Source: Desulfurococcus sp. (lineage in GTDB: Archaea; Thermoproteota; Thermoprotei_A; Sulfolobales; Desulfurococcaceae). From it: DNA of 64,000 bases. The position numbers were made by a program, and so were the translations under genes. The notes beneath the pieces are model-generated. The model made no database searches. It saw only the letters and a list, made by a program, of their open reading frames with translations, and was not told where the DNA came from. Below, piece by piece: positions 51,268 through 60,169 of the stretch. Within the stretch, counting starts at the first letter, position 1, and each line of letters starts with the position of its first letter. The DNA lies in assembly GCA_026626905.1 (NCBI GenBank), contig JAPNUX010000006.1:1-64000 (forward strand), in the 5' to 3' direction.

Positions 51268-51305
51268 CACTGGCTTACACATGGGAGCCTAAATGGGAGC
51301 CCTAT
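51262..51305 (+). repeat. Two abutting short tandem duplications
   Basis: TGGCTTACAC occurs twice in tandem (51262-51281), directly followed by a 12-base unit beginning ATGGGAGCCTA twice (51282-51305, one mismatch). The first unit includes the 3' strand of the sRNA terminal stem; the second supplies the GGGAG ribosome site of the next gene. Replication slippage is the simplest explanation. Confidence 0.8.
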
Positions 51306-51308
51306 AAA

Positions 51309-51554
51309 GTGGAAGCCCATGGAATCTCGTTCACAACCTGTAGAGACAGGGTTACAGGGCTGATAGCCTGCCCTATCTGCATACACGCATCCTCAAAATG
51401 CCTTGGCGGGAAGCCTCCAGCAGGAGACTACAGGTTCGAGAACTCCTTCTTCTACACGCTTGATGATCTAATTCAGCACTTGAAGGCCTACCACTTGAGG
51501 GGATGGCATAAGAGAATAGAGAAGATTGCTAGCATGGATAGCATGGAGGAGTAA
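51309..51554 (+). CDS. Small zinc-finger-like protein
   Basis: 81-aa protein of unknown function. It holds CRDR...ACPICIHASSKCLGG in the first half and FYTLDDLIQHLKAYHLRGWHKRI in the second. The paired Cys and HxxxxH resemble a C2H2-type zinc finger. GTG at 51309 has GGGAG at 9 bases. It is followed after 3 bases by the PfkB kinase gene, so they form an operon. Composition and codon use look native. A DNA- or RNA-binding role is a guess. Confidence 0.65.
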   Translation: MEAHGISFTTCRDRVTGLIACPICIHASSKCLGGKPPAGDYRFENSFFYTLDDLIQHLKAYHLRGWHKRIEKIASMDSMEE

Positions 51555-51557
51555 TGC

Positions 51558-52400
51558 TTGCTGGAGGTATGCGTCTACGGGAACCCGACGCTAGACTGGA
51601 TAGTAGCAGGTAGTGAGAGTACAACTGCGTATGGAGGTGGTGTATACTATTCAACTCTACCTTTCCAAGGCAGTAGTCTCTACAAGGTCAGCGTGTATAC
51701 AGTTTACTCTCCTAGAATACACGGGCATCCAGTCTACAGGCTTCCCGGAGTACTTCAATACTCGTCTGCAGCAACGGTATTCAAGCTAGTATACAATGGA
51801 GCATCACGTACCCTGTATTTAAAGGAGAAGGCTCCCCCGCTATACCCCTGGAATCTCAGTAGTAGTCTCTGCCATATAGCAATAGTCAACCCGGTCTTCC
51901 ACGAGGTGAATGAATCTCATTTAACTGCTATAAGCTCCCGTACACTACTACTCGCAGGGGACATCCAGGGATTCATAAGAGTTTCCGAGAGCAATGGAAA
52001 AATAACTTACGCGTCCTGCAGTAGCAGTTTAATAAGACTCCTCAGATTCTTCCACTTAATCCACATGGATCTAGACGAGCTGAAAGCCTTCACGTGCACT
52101 AGCAGTATTGATGAAGCAGTCGACAAGCTAAAAGATACCGTGGGTGGAACAATAGTCGTAGTAACAGGTAGGCTAAAGCCTATTAGAGTAGTATACAATA
52201 AAGCATCCTACAGTATTAGTGTAGATGACTCCCCTCTAGTGAATGATAAGACAGGAGCAGGCGACTTCTTCATTGGAGCCACCGCTAAGTACTTCTGGAG
52301 CACTTGGGATCCAGTGAGGGCGGTTGAGAAAGCACACGAAGAGACAACGAGATGGCTGCTAGAGAAAAATGCTTCATCGCCGCCTGCCACCCTGAAGTAA
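51558..52400 (+). CDS. PfkB-family carbohydrate/nucleoside kinase
   Basis: 280-aa ribokinase-fold protein. The N-terminal CVYGNPTLDWIVAGSE and the C-terminal signature LVNDKTGAGDFFIGATAKYF, with the catalytic Asp in GAGD, are clear. The central lid region is short and poorly conserved, so the substrate cannot be told. TTG start with GGAGGAG at 6 bases, immediately after the zinc-finger gene. Confidence 0.82.
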   Translation: MLEVCVYGNPTLDWIVAGSESTTAYGGGVYYSTLPFQGSSLYKVSVYTVYSPRIHGHPVYRLPGVLQYSSAATVFKLVYNGASRTLYLKEKAPPLYPWNLSSSLCHIAIVNPVFHEVNESHLTAISSRTLLLAGDIQGFIRVSESNGKITYASCSSSLIRLLRFFHLIHMDLDELKAFTCTSSIDEAVDKLKDTVGGTIVVVTGRLKPIRVVYNKASYSISVDDSPLVNDKTGAGDFFIGATAKYFWSTWDPVRAVEKAHEETTRWLLEKNASSPPATLK

Positions 52401-52713
52401 ATACTGGTACTTGATAGTGCTTCATCCACAGGGTCTGCACCATCCTGCTCGTATTACTAGTCTACTTGACTTGCTGGAAATACTGAAAATTGCTGTATCC
52501 GCTTTAAAAACACACCGTGTGCTAGGTGCTACTCAAACCCTCTTCGAGTGGCAGGCGGCTCTGCGATTATAACTTTTTCTAAATCCCCTTATATATCTTC
52601 AAGCGGTAGTCGTCATGATTTAACGCTATGCCATGGTTTTCTTAGCATTCTGGTTCTCTAAGAGTTATCGATATTAAGTGTTTCTGAACTAAGGGTATGC
52701 ATGGTGTGTGTAA
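52401..52713 (+). other. 313-base gap with a candidate small RNA and the dppA promoter
   Basis: No coding sequence is seen. A TATA-like TTTAAAAA at 52503-52510 is followed by a hairpin TGCTACTC / GAGTGGCA (8 pairs, one G-U), a second small hairpin GCAG/CTGC, and an oligo-T run at 52574-52578, the layout of a short independent transcript. Further on, CTTATATAT (52588-52596) and CGATATTAA (52669-52677) are candidate TATA boxes for the downstream peptidase gene. All are inferred. Confidence 0.35.
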
Positions 52714-53562
52714 ATGAAGGCGTATGTGTCAGTAGATCTCGAGGGCCTCCCGGGTGTTCCATCACCGACAATGCTTAATCCATGGGGTTCCCAGTTCAAT
52801 AGGGCTGCTAGTATCGTCACAAAACTGGTTAATGTTGTTGTTGAAGAACTCTACAAGAAGGGCTTTAATGAAGTTTACGTAGCTGATAGCCACGGCTTAA
52901 TGACTAACATAGACTACCTTGAACTGGATAGCAGGGTTCAACTGATTCAAGGCTACCCGCGCTCGATCAGCATGATGTCCCTCCTAGACTCCAGTTTCAA
53001 CGCAGTCCTCTTCCTCGGCTATCATTCAGCAGCTGGAACAATGCACGGTATCTTCGACCATACCTTCAGCGGTAGAACATTCGCTGAGGTGAGAGTTAAC
53101 GGTAGAAGAGCTAGCGAGTTCATATTAAACAGCCTGTATGCTGGAGAACACGGTGTTCCAGTAATTCTTCTAGCAGGGGATGAATACCTTAATACTGAGG
53201 TCGAAGAGTACTCTCCCTGGACTGTATTCGTGGCTTTAAAGAAAGGTGTATCAAGGTATAGCGCTATCTACCCTGGATTAAGCAGCGTGATCCAGCGGCT
53301 TAGAGAAGGAGTGAGCGAAGCTGTTGAAAGATTAAAGAAGGGGGTTGCTAAGCCGCTCGCGTGGCAAACCCCATACAGAGTCGAGTTGACTCTTAGAGAC
53401 TCCCTGGTAGCCGATGTACTTGAAGCTCTACCAGTATTCAAGAGGATTGATGCATATAGGGTTGAATTCACTGCGAGTACTGCGAGAGAGCTACTAGGCT
53501 TCATAGAGCTAGTTGCACATGTAGGCTATGGTATAGACGCGCTGAAAAATAGTATTAAGTGA
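52714..53562 (+). CDS. DppA-like D-aminopeptidase (peptidase family M55)
   Basis: 282-aa zinc peptidase. Metal and active-site residues fall almost exactly as in Bacillus DppA: Asp8 and Glu10 (SVDLEG), His60 (ADSHG), His104 (LGYHSAAG), His116 in FDHTFS, and Glu135 in the RRASEF segment. It releases N-terminal D-amino acids from short peptides, probably in scavenging. ATG with GGTGTG upstream. Its last 8 bases overlap the convergent HD gene. Confidence 0.9.
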   Translation: MKAYVSVDLEGLPGVPSPTMLNPWGSQFNRAASIVTKLVNVVVEELYKKGFNEVYVADSHGLMTNIDYLELDSRVQLIQGYPRSISMMSLLDSSFNAVLFLGYHSAAGTMHGIFDHTFSGRTFAEVRVNGRRASEFILNSLYAGEHGVPVILLAGDEYLNTEVEEYSPWTVFVALKKGVSRYSAIYPGLSSVIQRLREGVSEAVERLKKGVAKPLAWQTPYRVELTLRDSLVADVLEALPVFKRIDAYRVEFTASTARELLGFIELVAHVGYGIDALKNSIK

Positions 53563-54112
53563 ACTGCGCTAGGTACTCTTCAACAATACTCTCTAGGATA
53601 CCTCTAAGTTTTTCATCAGCCTGCTTACGGATTAATTCGTAGAGGTGTCTTCTAGTGCTTTCAACTATCTCTTTAACGCCACGGTAACCGGTTTCAATGA
53701 GTCTTAAGCCTTCAAGCACTGTTGCAATATCATCGGAGACTTTGACTACAAGCGCCTCCAGGCTTTCAGCTCTCTCCAGCTCGCTGAGCAGCGGGGTGTA
53801 CTCCTTCAGGCCTAACTCCTCCATAGCCTTTAACTCTAGTGCTGAGAAACCCTCCTTAAAGTTCTCTTTAACACCTCTTACAACATCACCTGTAACAGCC
53901 TCGGCAGCATCGTGAATAAGGCTCATTGAGAGGACACGGGTGTAGTCCAGCTGGAAGCCTCTTAGAGATAGCTTTCTAGCAATATCCATTGATATAAGGG
54001 ATACCAGAAACGAGTGGTCGGCGACACTTTCAGCTATTGAGGGTGGAACCCCTCTCATCACCCAACCGCTTCTAGGTATATAGCGCAGGTTGAGGATAAG
54101 TCTCACGTTCAC
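53555..54112 (-). CDS. HD-domain 5'-deoxynucleotidase-like phosphohydrolase
   Basis: 185-aa YfbR-type HD protein (COG1896). The metal site is His33 (VADHSF), His67-Asp68 (LIHDAAEAVTGD) and a later Asp in VKVSDDIATVLEG. E. coli YfbR dephosphorylates deoxynucleoside monophosphates, and this homologue may do likewise. GTG start, 22 bases after the upstream carboxyltransferase gene ends, so the two are probably co-transcribed. Confidence 0.87.
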   Translation of the reverse strand: MNVRLILNLRYIPRSGWVMRGVPPSIAESVADHSFLVSLISMDIARKLSLRGFQLDYTRVLSMSLIHDAAEAVTGDVVRGVKENFKEGFSALELKAMEELGLKEYTPLLSELERAESLEALVVKVSDDIATVLEGLRLIETGYRGVKEIVESTRRHLYELIRKQADEKLRGILESIVEEYLAQFT

Positions 54113-54134
54113 TGCGGGATCTCCCAGTAACCTG

Positions 54135-55544
54135 CTAGTAGCCTAGTATTTCATCCCATAGATCTCTGCTTCTACTACTCCTACCTGTGCTTGAGGCTTC
54201 AATGACAGCAGGCTTCCCCCTGGTCTCCTCGAAGAACTTTAAAGCTATCTCCGGGAATAAGCAGTATGTTAGCACATCCTCCTCTCTACTATAGTATCCT
54301 TTCTCCACGAGTGTTCTAAAGCACTCATCATACATGGGCTTTAAGAGGTCGGCTGGACGCACATCTATCGGCTTCTCATCCCCCAGTACAAGCTTGATTA
54401 CCTCTTCTTTTATTGGTGCTGGCGGCCTACCGTAGAATCCCTTCACGTAGTCTCTTACCTCCTTAGTCACCACCTTGTAGCGACCATGGATAACGTTGAG
54501 GACGGCTTGAACCCCTACTATTTGTGATGTCGGCGTGACTAGTGGAGGCCACCCGAGATCCTCTCTCACTCGTTTTACCTCTTCAAGTACTTCTCCGAGC
54601 TTGTCTTCAGCGCCAACCTCCTTCAGCTGCACTAGGAAGTTAGATATCATTCCTCCAGGTATCTGGTGCTCAAGGACATTAGGATCTGGCAGGAATATCT
54701 TTGGGTGAATTAACTCCTTGTATTTCTCGAAAACAATTTTCTCAAGGTATATGCTGATCTCCTTTACAGCTGAGAGGTCTATGTGGGGTCTACTCCCATG
54801 TGGGAGAGCATAGTACATTGTCTGAATGCTGGGGTGTGATGTCCCGAATGCTAGAGGGCTGATAGCTGTATCAATAAAGTCGGCTCCAGCTTCAACAGCC
54901 TTCAAGTATGTTGCAACAGCTAGTCCTCCAGTGTAATGTGAGTGCACGTCGACCGGTATCTTGAACTCCTTTTTAAGCGCGCTGACGAGATGGAAGGCTG
55001 TCTCCGGGTCTAGGATACCCGACATATCCTTGATGGCTATGTGGTCTACTTCCAGGGCGACAAGTTCCTCGGCAACTTTCAAGTAGTGCTCGATTGTGTG
55101 GACAGGACTTATCGTGTAGGTTAGTGTACCCTGAACTACTCCTCCCACCTGCTTTGCTTTCCTTATAGAAGTCTTCATGTTCCTTACATCGTTGAGGGCG
55201 TCGAAGACCCTGAAAACATCTATCCCGTTTTTATAGGATAATTCAACGAATTTCTCGACGAGGTCGTCTGGGTAGTGTCTGTACCCGACTATATTCTGGC
55301 CTCTGAGGAGCATTTGAAGCTTGGTTCTCTTAACTCTCTCACGTATAATTCTCAGCCTTTCCCATGGATCCTCTTTTAAGTATCGGATCATGACGTCGAA
55401 TGTAGCGCCTCCCCACATCTCAATGCTGTAAAAGCCGGCTTTATCGATCTTATCGAGTATTGGGATCATATCCTCTGTTCTCAAACGGGTTGCAAGAAGA
55501 GACTGGTGGGCGTCTCTAAGCGTTAAATCAACAATCTCAACCAT
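54135..55544 (-). CDS. pycB: Pyruvate carboxylase subunit B / oxaloacetate decarboxylase alpha (carboxyltransferase)
   Basis: 469-aa carboxyltransferase domain protein. The signatures are IVDLTLRDAHQSLLATR, the metal-site HSHYTGG, EMWGGATFDV, HIAIKDMSG and FGTSHPSIQTMYYAL. The C-terminal PYC_OADA region ends at about residue 445 with no biotinyl MKM domain, so biotin carrier and biotin carboxylase must be elsewhere. It makes or cleaves oxaloacetate. ATG with GGGGGT at 6 bases; first gene of the pair with the HD protein. Confidence 0.9.
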   Translation of the reverse strand: MVEIVDLTLRDAHQSLLATRLRTEDMIPILDKIDKAGFYSIEMWGGATFDVMIRYLKEDPWERLRIIRERVKRTKLQMLLRGQNIVGYRHYPDDLVEKFVELSYKNGIDVFRVFDALNDVRNMKTSIRKAKQVGGVVQGTLTYTISPVHTIEHYLKVAEELVALEVDHIAIKDMSGILDPETAFHLVSALKKEFKIPVDVHSHYTGGLAVATYLKAVEAGADFIDTAISPLAFGTSHPSIQTMYYALPHGSRPHIDLSAVKEISIYLEKIVFEKYKELIHPKIFLPDPNVLEHQIPGGMISNFLVQLKEVGAEDKLGEVLEEVKRVREDLGWPPLVTPTSQIVGVQAVLNVIHGRYKVVTKEVRDYVKGFYGRPPAPIKEEVIKLVLGDEKPIDVRPADLLKPMYDECFRTLVEKGYYSREEDVLTYCLFPEIALKFFEETRGKPAVIEASSTGRSSRSRDLWDEILGY

Positions 55545-55668
55545 TCATACCCCCTGAACTACTCTAAATAGATGTAGCTTGCTCTATAACTAGGCTTGCA
55601 GAGGATTATTAACTCTTCCATTACCTGTCATAATAAAGGAAAAATCAGCTGTTCTCGTATCATCTAGA

Positions 55669-56868
55669 CTACGATTCGCCGACAAACTCAGCTAGTAGTT
55701 TAATTCCCTCGGCGAGATCGCTTTCACTCATTGTAACAAATGTCACTCTGAGATGGTTTCTCCCTGCTTCACCGAATATCGAGCCTGGTAGCATGGCAAC
55801 AGCCTTTTCTTCCACGAGTTTTAATGTGAACTCCACATCGCTTGATACCCCCTTCCTCTTCATGTAGTAGCTTATATCTGGGAATAGATACATGCTTGCA
55901 ATAGGCTTATGGAGTTTCGCCATGGGTAGGCTTCTAGCGAAGGCTTCGTAGGCTGCATCACGGCGTCTCCGGTATACTGGTAGTACTTCACGTAGATACT
56001 TATCCTTGATGCCTAATGTAAGATAGTAGTATGCAAGCCACTGCATGGGGACTGGTGCTACTATCCCTAGTACTCCTTTAAGCTTCACCATCTCAGCTAC
56101 TATATCGCTAGGACCGTACACGTATCCCAGCCTGCCTCCAGGTATCGCTAGGTCTTTACTGAAGGAGCCTACAACCACCAGGTAGTCCATTGAGGGTGCA
56201 AGCTTCTCAAGCCATACATGCTCGCCCTCGTAGACTATATGCTTGTACGCTACATCATATATGACCCACGCCTTCTTCTCGTAGGCTACATCTATAATAG
56301 TCTCTGCAACCTCTCTACTTATAATCCTGCTTGTAGGGTTATCAGGGCTGGCGAAGAGGATGGCTTTAGCCTTCGAGCCAAGCTTGCTTTTAATGCATTC
56401 AGGGTCAGGGTTGAAGCCTGTCTCAAAGCTCTGCTTGCAGGTCTCTACTTTTAAGCCTAGTAGCCTGGCTAGATCCCAGTAGACGCTGTACGAGGGGTCT
56501 AGGAGGAGGAGTGTGTCGCCTTCATCGAGGAGCGTGATTAGGGAGATAACAAGTCCATCGGAACCTCCCGCGGTAATCAAGATGTCCTTTGGTTGAACCT
56601 CTATTCCCCCATACTTCTTTAAGTCCTCTGAGATAGCTGTCCTCAACTCTAGGAGGCCTTGTGTAGGAACGTACTTGAAGTGCTTGAATGGATCCCTTCT
56701 AGTCATCTCGATGAAGTATTCGAGGGCAGTGGTATCAGGTGGGAGCCCGGGTTGACCAGCAGTATAATTGTAGACTTTTACACCCCGTCTTGCAAGCTCA
56801 TCAGCTTTAGCTATTAGCACTCTTTGAGGGTTGACCGGGAGGCTTGATGCACGCTTCGAGGCTCTCAA
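55669..56868 (-). CDS. Class I/II PLP aminotransferase
   Basis: 399-aa aspartate-aminotransferase-fold enzyme. The PLP lysine is in GSFSKDLAIPGGRLGY, with the cofactor-binding ITAGGSDGLV, ASPDNPTSRI and YDVAYKHIVY, and the C-terminal Arg in NHLRVTFV. Likely substrates are aspartate or aromatic amino acids; specificity cannot be read. TTG start with GGTGAT at 6 bases. Flanked by intergenic gaps on both sides, probably monocistronic. Confidence 0.9.
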   Translation of the reverse strand: MRASKRASSLPVNPQRVLIAKADELARRGVKVYNYTAGQPGLPPDTTALEYFIEMTRRDPFKHFKYVPTQGLLELRTAISEDLKKYGGIEVQPKDILITAGGSDGLVISLITLLDEGDTLLLLDPSYSVYWDLARLLGLKVETCKQSFETGFNPDPECIKSKLGSKAKAILFASPDNPTSRIISREVAETIIDVAYEKKAWVIYDVAYKHIVYEGEHVWLEKLAPSMDYLVVVGSFSKDLAIPGGRLGYVYGPSDIVAEMVKLKGVLGIVAPVPMQWLAYYYLTLGIKDKYLREVLPVYRRRRDAAYEAFARSLPMAKLHKPIASMYLFPDISYYMKRKGVSSDVEFTLKLVEEKAVAMLPGSIFGEAGRNHLRVTFVTMSESDLAEGIKLLAEFVGES

Positions 56869-56929
56869 TACTCGATCACCCGTACAGCTTATAGTTAGGC
56901 CACGTTAAAGTAAGGATGGGTGAAGTAAT

Positions 56930-58285
56930 TTAAGGTTTCCACACGAATGGTTGAACGAGCTCCTCTTCGGTGAAAACCCTGTTCCTTGGTGCTCTCTCGA
57001 GAGGCCTCATTAGATGCTTGAAAACGCTGAAAGGCGGCTGGTAGCACTTACTCTCGAGTCTTCTCGCAACTACAAGCTTCTCCTTTTCAAGTGTAGTTGA
57101 CTTAAAACCACAGTACCTACACTTGAAGCCCTTACCTCTACCAGCACTCTCCATTCGTCTACCGCACCTAGGGCACAGCGGGTTGCGGGTAATCACCTTG
57201 ACAGCGAGATCTAGAATGCATATCTTTTCGAGGTTGAGAGTAGGGCCATGCAGGCTGCTACCAGGCCTCACACACCCCATTATTTCAACTCTATCACCCG
57301 GCTCAAGCTCCTCTACTATACTCCTGAATCGCTTAGCTGGCTCGTAGACTGCTACATCAATACAGCAGGAGTCACCACATACCTTGAAGATCACGTGGCC
57401 TCCCTGTATTCTACGAGGCTTCACGGATACAGTGGCAGTAGTTCTCACGCACATATACGGGTGGATACTACACACTGAGTCCACTGCGTGGAGATGGCTG
57501 TCAGTATGCTGGTTAGTACGGTAGATCGCCATGTACTCTACCGGCTCCTCGACTTCAATATACCTGCTTGCTTCGATTACATCACTGGGGGTTTCACCTC
57601 TAACCCCATAGAGGACGGGGTCAGGCCCCCTGGGTATTATCAACGGTCTCCCCGACTCGTAATCATAGTTTAGAATAGTTCTCCCTTTCATTAGCGCATC
57701 CATTCTAATAATACTCTCCTCGTTAATCATTCTTGGTTTACCAATGCGCTCTCGCAGCCTGTAGGCTAGCAGCTCATACGTGTAGTCTCCGGTGAGCATC
57801 TGGTTCCCTACTGCTGCTAGAGACCCTATTACCCCTCTCTTACCGGCAGGAGCGTATACCTTGATGTCCTCCCCGAGCTTCTCAACTACTCTTAAAGCAA
57901 GGCTTAAGGGGATGAAGTCGTAGAGTGCTCTCTTACCGTAGACCTCTAGGTAACCTGGTATACTGCCTTTAACAACTACTAGTGAGGGTTGATGCTTCGG
58001 GTTACGGTACTCAGCGATGTACTCGTCTACCTCTGACTCCAGGAAGCCTACTATATCGTTCAATCTTCCTTCATCCGCAACCTCGAGTCTTAAGGCTACA
58101 GCACCATTACCCCTGGTCTTCCAGGGTACAGCCGGGTTAAGCCTAACTAGGTTCGGGTAGTCCAGGAATCTTACTCCACTCATACCAGCAAGCTTGAATG
58201 CTATTCTAGTGGCTAGATGAGTTGTACAGCCTCCTAGAGGTGAGTCAACGTCATCTAGCCCCACGTGTATTCTAATTCCACTCAA
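56930..58285 (-). CDS. tiaS: tRNA(Ile2) 2-agmatinylcytidine synthetase
   Basis: Modifies C34 of tRNA-Ile(CAU) with agmatine and ATP so that it reads AUA. 451 aa. The N-terminal catalytic block is HVGLDDVDSPLGGCTTHLA, followed by TRGNGAVALRL and ALYDFIPLSLALRV. An OB domain (PRRIQGGHVIFKVCGD) and a C-terminal zinc ribbon (CPRCGRRMESAGRGKGFKCRYCG) follow. The ATG overlaps the deoxyhypusine synthase stop by 4 bases. Confidence 0.96.
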   Translation of the reverse strand: MSGIRIHVGLDDVDSPLGGCTTHLATRIAFKLAGMSGVRFLDYPNLVRLNPAVPWKTRGNGAVALRLEVADEGRLNDIVGFLESEVDEYIAEYRNPKHQPSLVVVKGSIPGYLEVYGKRALYDFIPLSLALRVVEKLGEDIKVYAPAGKRGVIGSLAAVGNQMLTGDYTYELLAYRLRERIGKPRMINEESIIRMDALMKGRTILNYDYESGRPLIIPRGPDPVLYGVRGETPSDVIEASRYIEVEEPVEYMAIYRTNQHTDSHLHAVDSVCSIHPYMCVRTTATVSVKPRRIQGGHVIFKVCGDSCCIDVAVYEPAKRFRSIVEELEPGDRVEIMGCVRPGSSLHGPTLNLEKICILDLAVKVITRNPLCPRCGRRMESAGRGKGFKCRYCGFKSTTLEKEKLVVARRLESKCYQPPFSVFKHLMRPLERAPRNRVFTEEELVQPFVWKP

Positions 58286-59265
58286 CTACCAGCCCTCTTC
58301 TTCATTAAGCAGAGTGCTCCAGCCACTATTAACGGTAGGGCTATGGTTGCATCAGAGTAGACTACAATGCTCTTACTGGATGGTTTTACTTTACCCCAGC
58401 TTACCGCTTCCCTCGGATGCGCTCCGCTAAGGCTTCCATCGTATTCTACTGCAGTGGTCACGTATATTGTGTAGTCTAATCCCTCCTTTAGCTGAGCCCA
58501 CCATATTGTATGGTGCTTGCTTATCCCTCCCCCTATGATCAGAGCTCCAAGCCTTCTAGATGAGAATACCATTTCAGCAATCTTCTTCTCATCGCTTACT
58601 AAGTCAACTTCTAAGCCTATTGAAGCCTGCGTGAATACTAACTGGGATCCAAAGCTGCCGTCAAGTAAGCCTGGGACGAAGACAGGTATACTTTTCTCGA
58701 AAGCTGCTCGGAGAATGCTGTTTTCATCGCTGATCCTCCTGCCTACCTCGTAGAGGAGCTCGCTCACACTCCACTTCTTCTTAGTTTTAACTAACTCCTC
58801 GAACAGTCTTCTAGCGAACTTCTCGATTGCAGGCCCGTAGTTCTCTAATGGTATCAGTATATTGCCTAGTCTATGTATCTCCAGGGCTTTAAGCATGGCG
58901 TCATCGTAGAACCAGTCGCCCTTATAGTACGAGTGCCCGGTCCCCCTAGCTATATCGTGGTCTACTGCCCCGCATGTTGTTATAACAGCGTGGAAGAAGC
59001 CTTCCCTCAGCATCTGGGCTAGAATGCCTCGAATCCCGGTTGAAACTATGTTACCAGTGAAAGCGAGGAACCTAATTGCATCTTCATCAGTAATCATCTC
59101 GTAGAGTATCCGTGATGCCTTATAGATGTGTCCAGCCATGAATCCATGGGAGTCTCCAAGCTTTTCTACAAGCTCGCAGACACTTATATCACTTGAGACT
59201 CTTACATCTCTCACAGCATCCTTTAAGAGACTTAACCTCATCTCATCCAGGTTTAAGTTGCTCAA
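58282..59265 (-). CDS. dys: Deoxyhypusine synthase
   Basis: Transfers the aminobutyl group of spermidine to a lysine of aIF5A, the first step of hypusine formation. 327 aa. The imine-forming Lys250 is in GGGISKHHTIWW, with the NAD-site TGNIVSTGIRG, TTCGAVDHDIARG, and VEYDGSLSGAHPREAVSWGK. First gene of a tightly coupled pair with tiaS. Both consume a polyamine to modify a component of translation. Confidence 0.96.
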   Translation of the reverse strand: MSNLNLDEMRLSLLKDAVRDVRVSSDISVCELVEKLGDSHGFMAGHIYKASRILYEMITDEDAIRFLAFTGNIVSTGIRGILAQMLREGFFHAVITTCGAVDHDIARGTGHSYYKGDWFYDDAMLKALEIHRLGNILIPLENYGPAIEKFARRLFEELVKTKKKWSVSELLYEVGRRISDENSILRAAFEKSIPVFVPGLLDGSFGSQLVFTQASIGLEVDLVSDEKKIAEMVFSSRRLGALIIGGGISKHHTIWWAQLKEGLDYTIYVTTAVEYDGSLSGAHPREAVSWGKVKPSSKSIVVYSDATIALPLIVAGALCLMKKRAGS

Positions 59266-59356
59266 TAAACCCCACCCGTGCTTCCTGTCAAGTAATCCAT
59301 GCTATCTAAGCCAATATTATCTCGCAGGATTAATACTTTAGAAGTGGTAGACCCTC

Positions 59357-60034
59357 ATGATGAGTGTTGAGAGAAGCATCCTACTCAAGATACTTGAGTT
59401 TAGGAGGATGCTTATAGATGAGCTTTCATCACTACACGGGATCTCGGAGGAGAGGCTCCGTGAAATCCTAGAGAAGTATAGCGGCCTAGTGGATATTAAT
59501 GGTAGAATAGTAGTAGCCGTGAAACCCTTGGAGCTAGCTCTCAAGCTACTAGAGCAGGGTGTTAGTGTTGAGAGGATTAGTAGAGTAGTCAGCTGGAGGG
59601 ACTTCGAGAGGCTTGCAGCCTACATTATGAGCGAGAATAAATATCTTGTTGAATCAAATATGACTCTAACAGCACCCGTGAGACTTGAAGTAGATGTTAC
59701 TGGAGTAGACCCTGCCAGCGGGCTCACTGTAATCGTGGACTGCAAGCACTGGTCGCATAACACTAGAGGGAGGCTTATAGAAGCTGGAGTCAGGCACTTA
59801 GAGCGCGTAGCTAAAATAATACAATACTATGACCACTTGAAGAGTAAGTATAGAATACTAGAGTACGCGAGGAGCGTTATACCAGTCATACTAACCCTCC
59901 AGACACCCCCGTTAAGAGTTTATGAGGGGGTGCTCTACGTTAATGCTAGGGAATTCAATGAGTTCCTCGTTAACATCAGGTATGTAATGGATGTATTCGA
60001 AGTAAAACCTCTCCATCTTCCATCCAGGCTTTAA
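59357..60034 (+). CDS. PD-(D/E)XK nuclease-like protein with N-terminal HTH
   Basis: 225 aa. Residues 1-60 look like a winged helix (FRRMLIDELSSLHGISEERLREILEKY). The second part has WRDFERLAAYIM, then LEVDVTGVDPASGLTVIVDCKHW, the D...(D/E)xK layout of Mrr/RecB-like nucleases with Asp and Lys in VDCKHW. No target is known. It lies 136 bases before pcn and is co-directional; pcn has its own promoter. ATGATG start. Confidence 0.75.
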   Translation: MMSVERSILLKILEFRRMLIDELSSLHGISEERLREILEKYSGLVDINGRIVVAVKPLELALKLLEQGVSVERISRVVSWRDFERLAAYIMSENKYLVESNMTLTAPVRLEVDVTGVDPASGLTVIVDCKHWSHNTRGRLIEAGVRHLERVAKIIQYYDHLKSKYRILEYARSVIPVILTLQTPPLRVYEGVLYVNAREFNEFLVNIRYVMDVFEVKPLHLPSRL

Positions 60035-60117
60035 CGAAAAGTTACTCTCAGCTTCAAGTTTACGAGTCCAGAGTGGAAGAGCAGGCTTTCAGATGCTAGG
60101 ATGGTTCCTCCTTCGAG

Positions 60118-60126
60118 CTATAAAAG
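60118..60126 (+). promoter_or_regulatory. Promoter of the PCNA gene
   Basis: CTATAAAAG is a near-consensus archaeal TATA box. Initiation about 26 bases on, near 60148, leaves a leader of about 22 nt that includes the GGAGG ribosome site (60156-60160), 9 bases before the ATG at 60170. Confidence 0.6.
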
Positions 60127-60169
60127 TTAAATATATCATGATAATATTACCTTATGGAGGCTGAATGCC

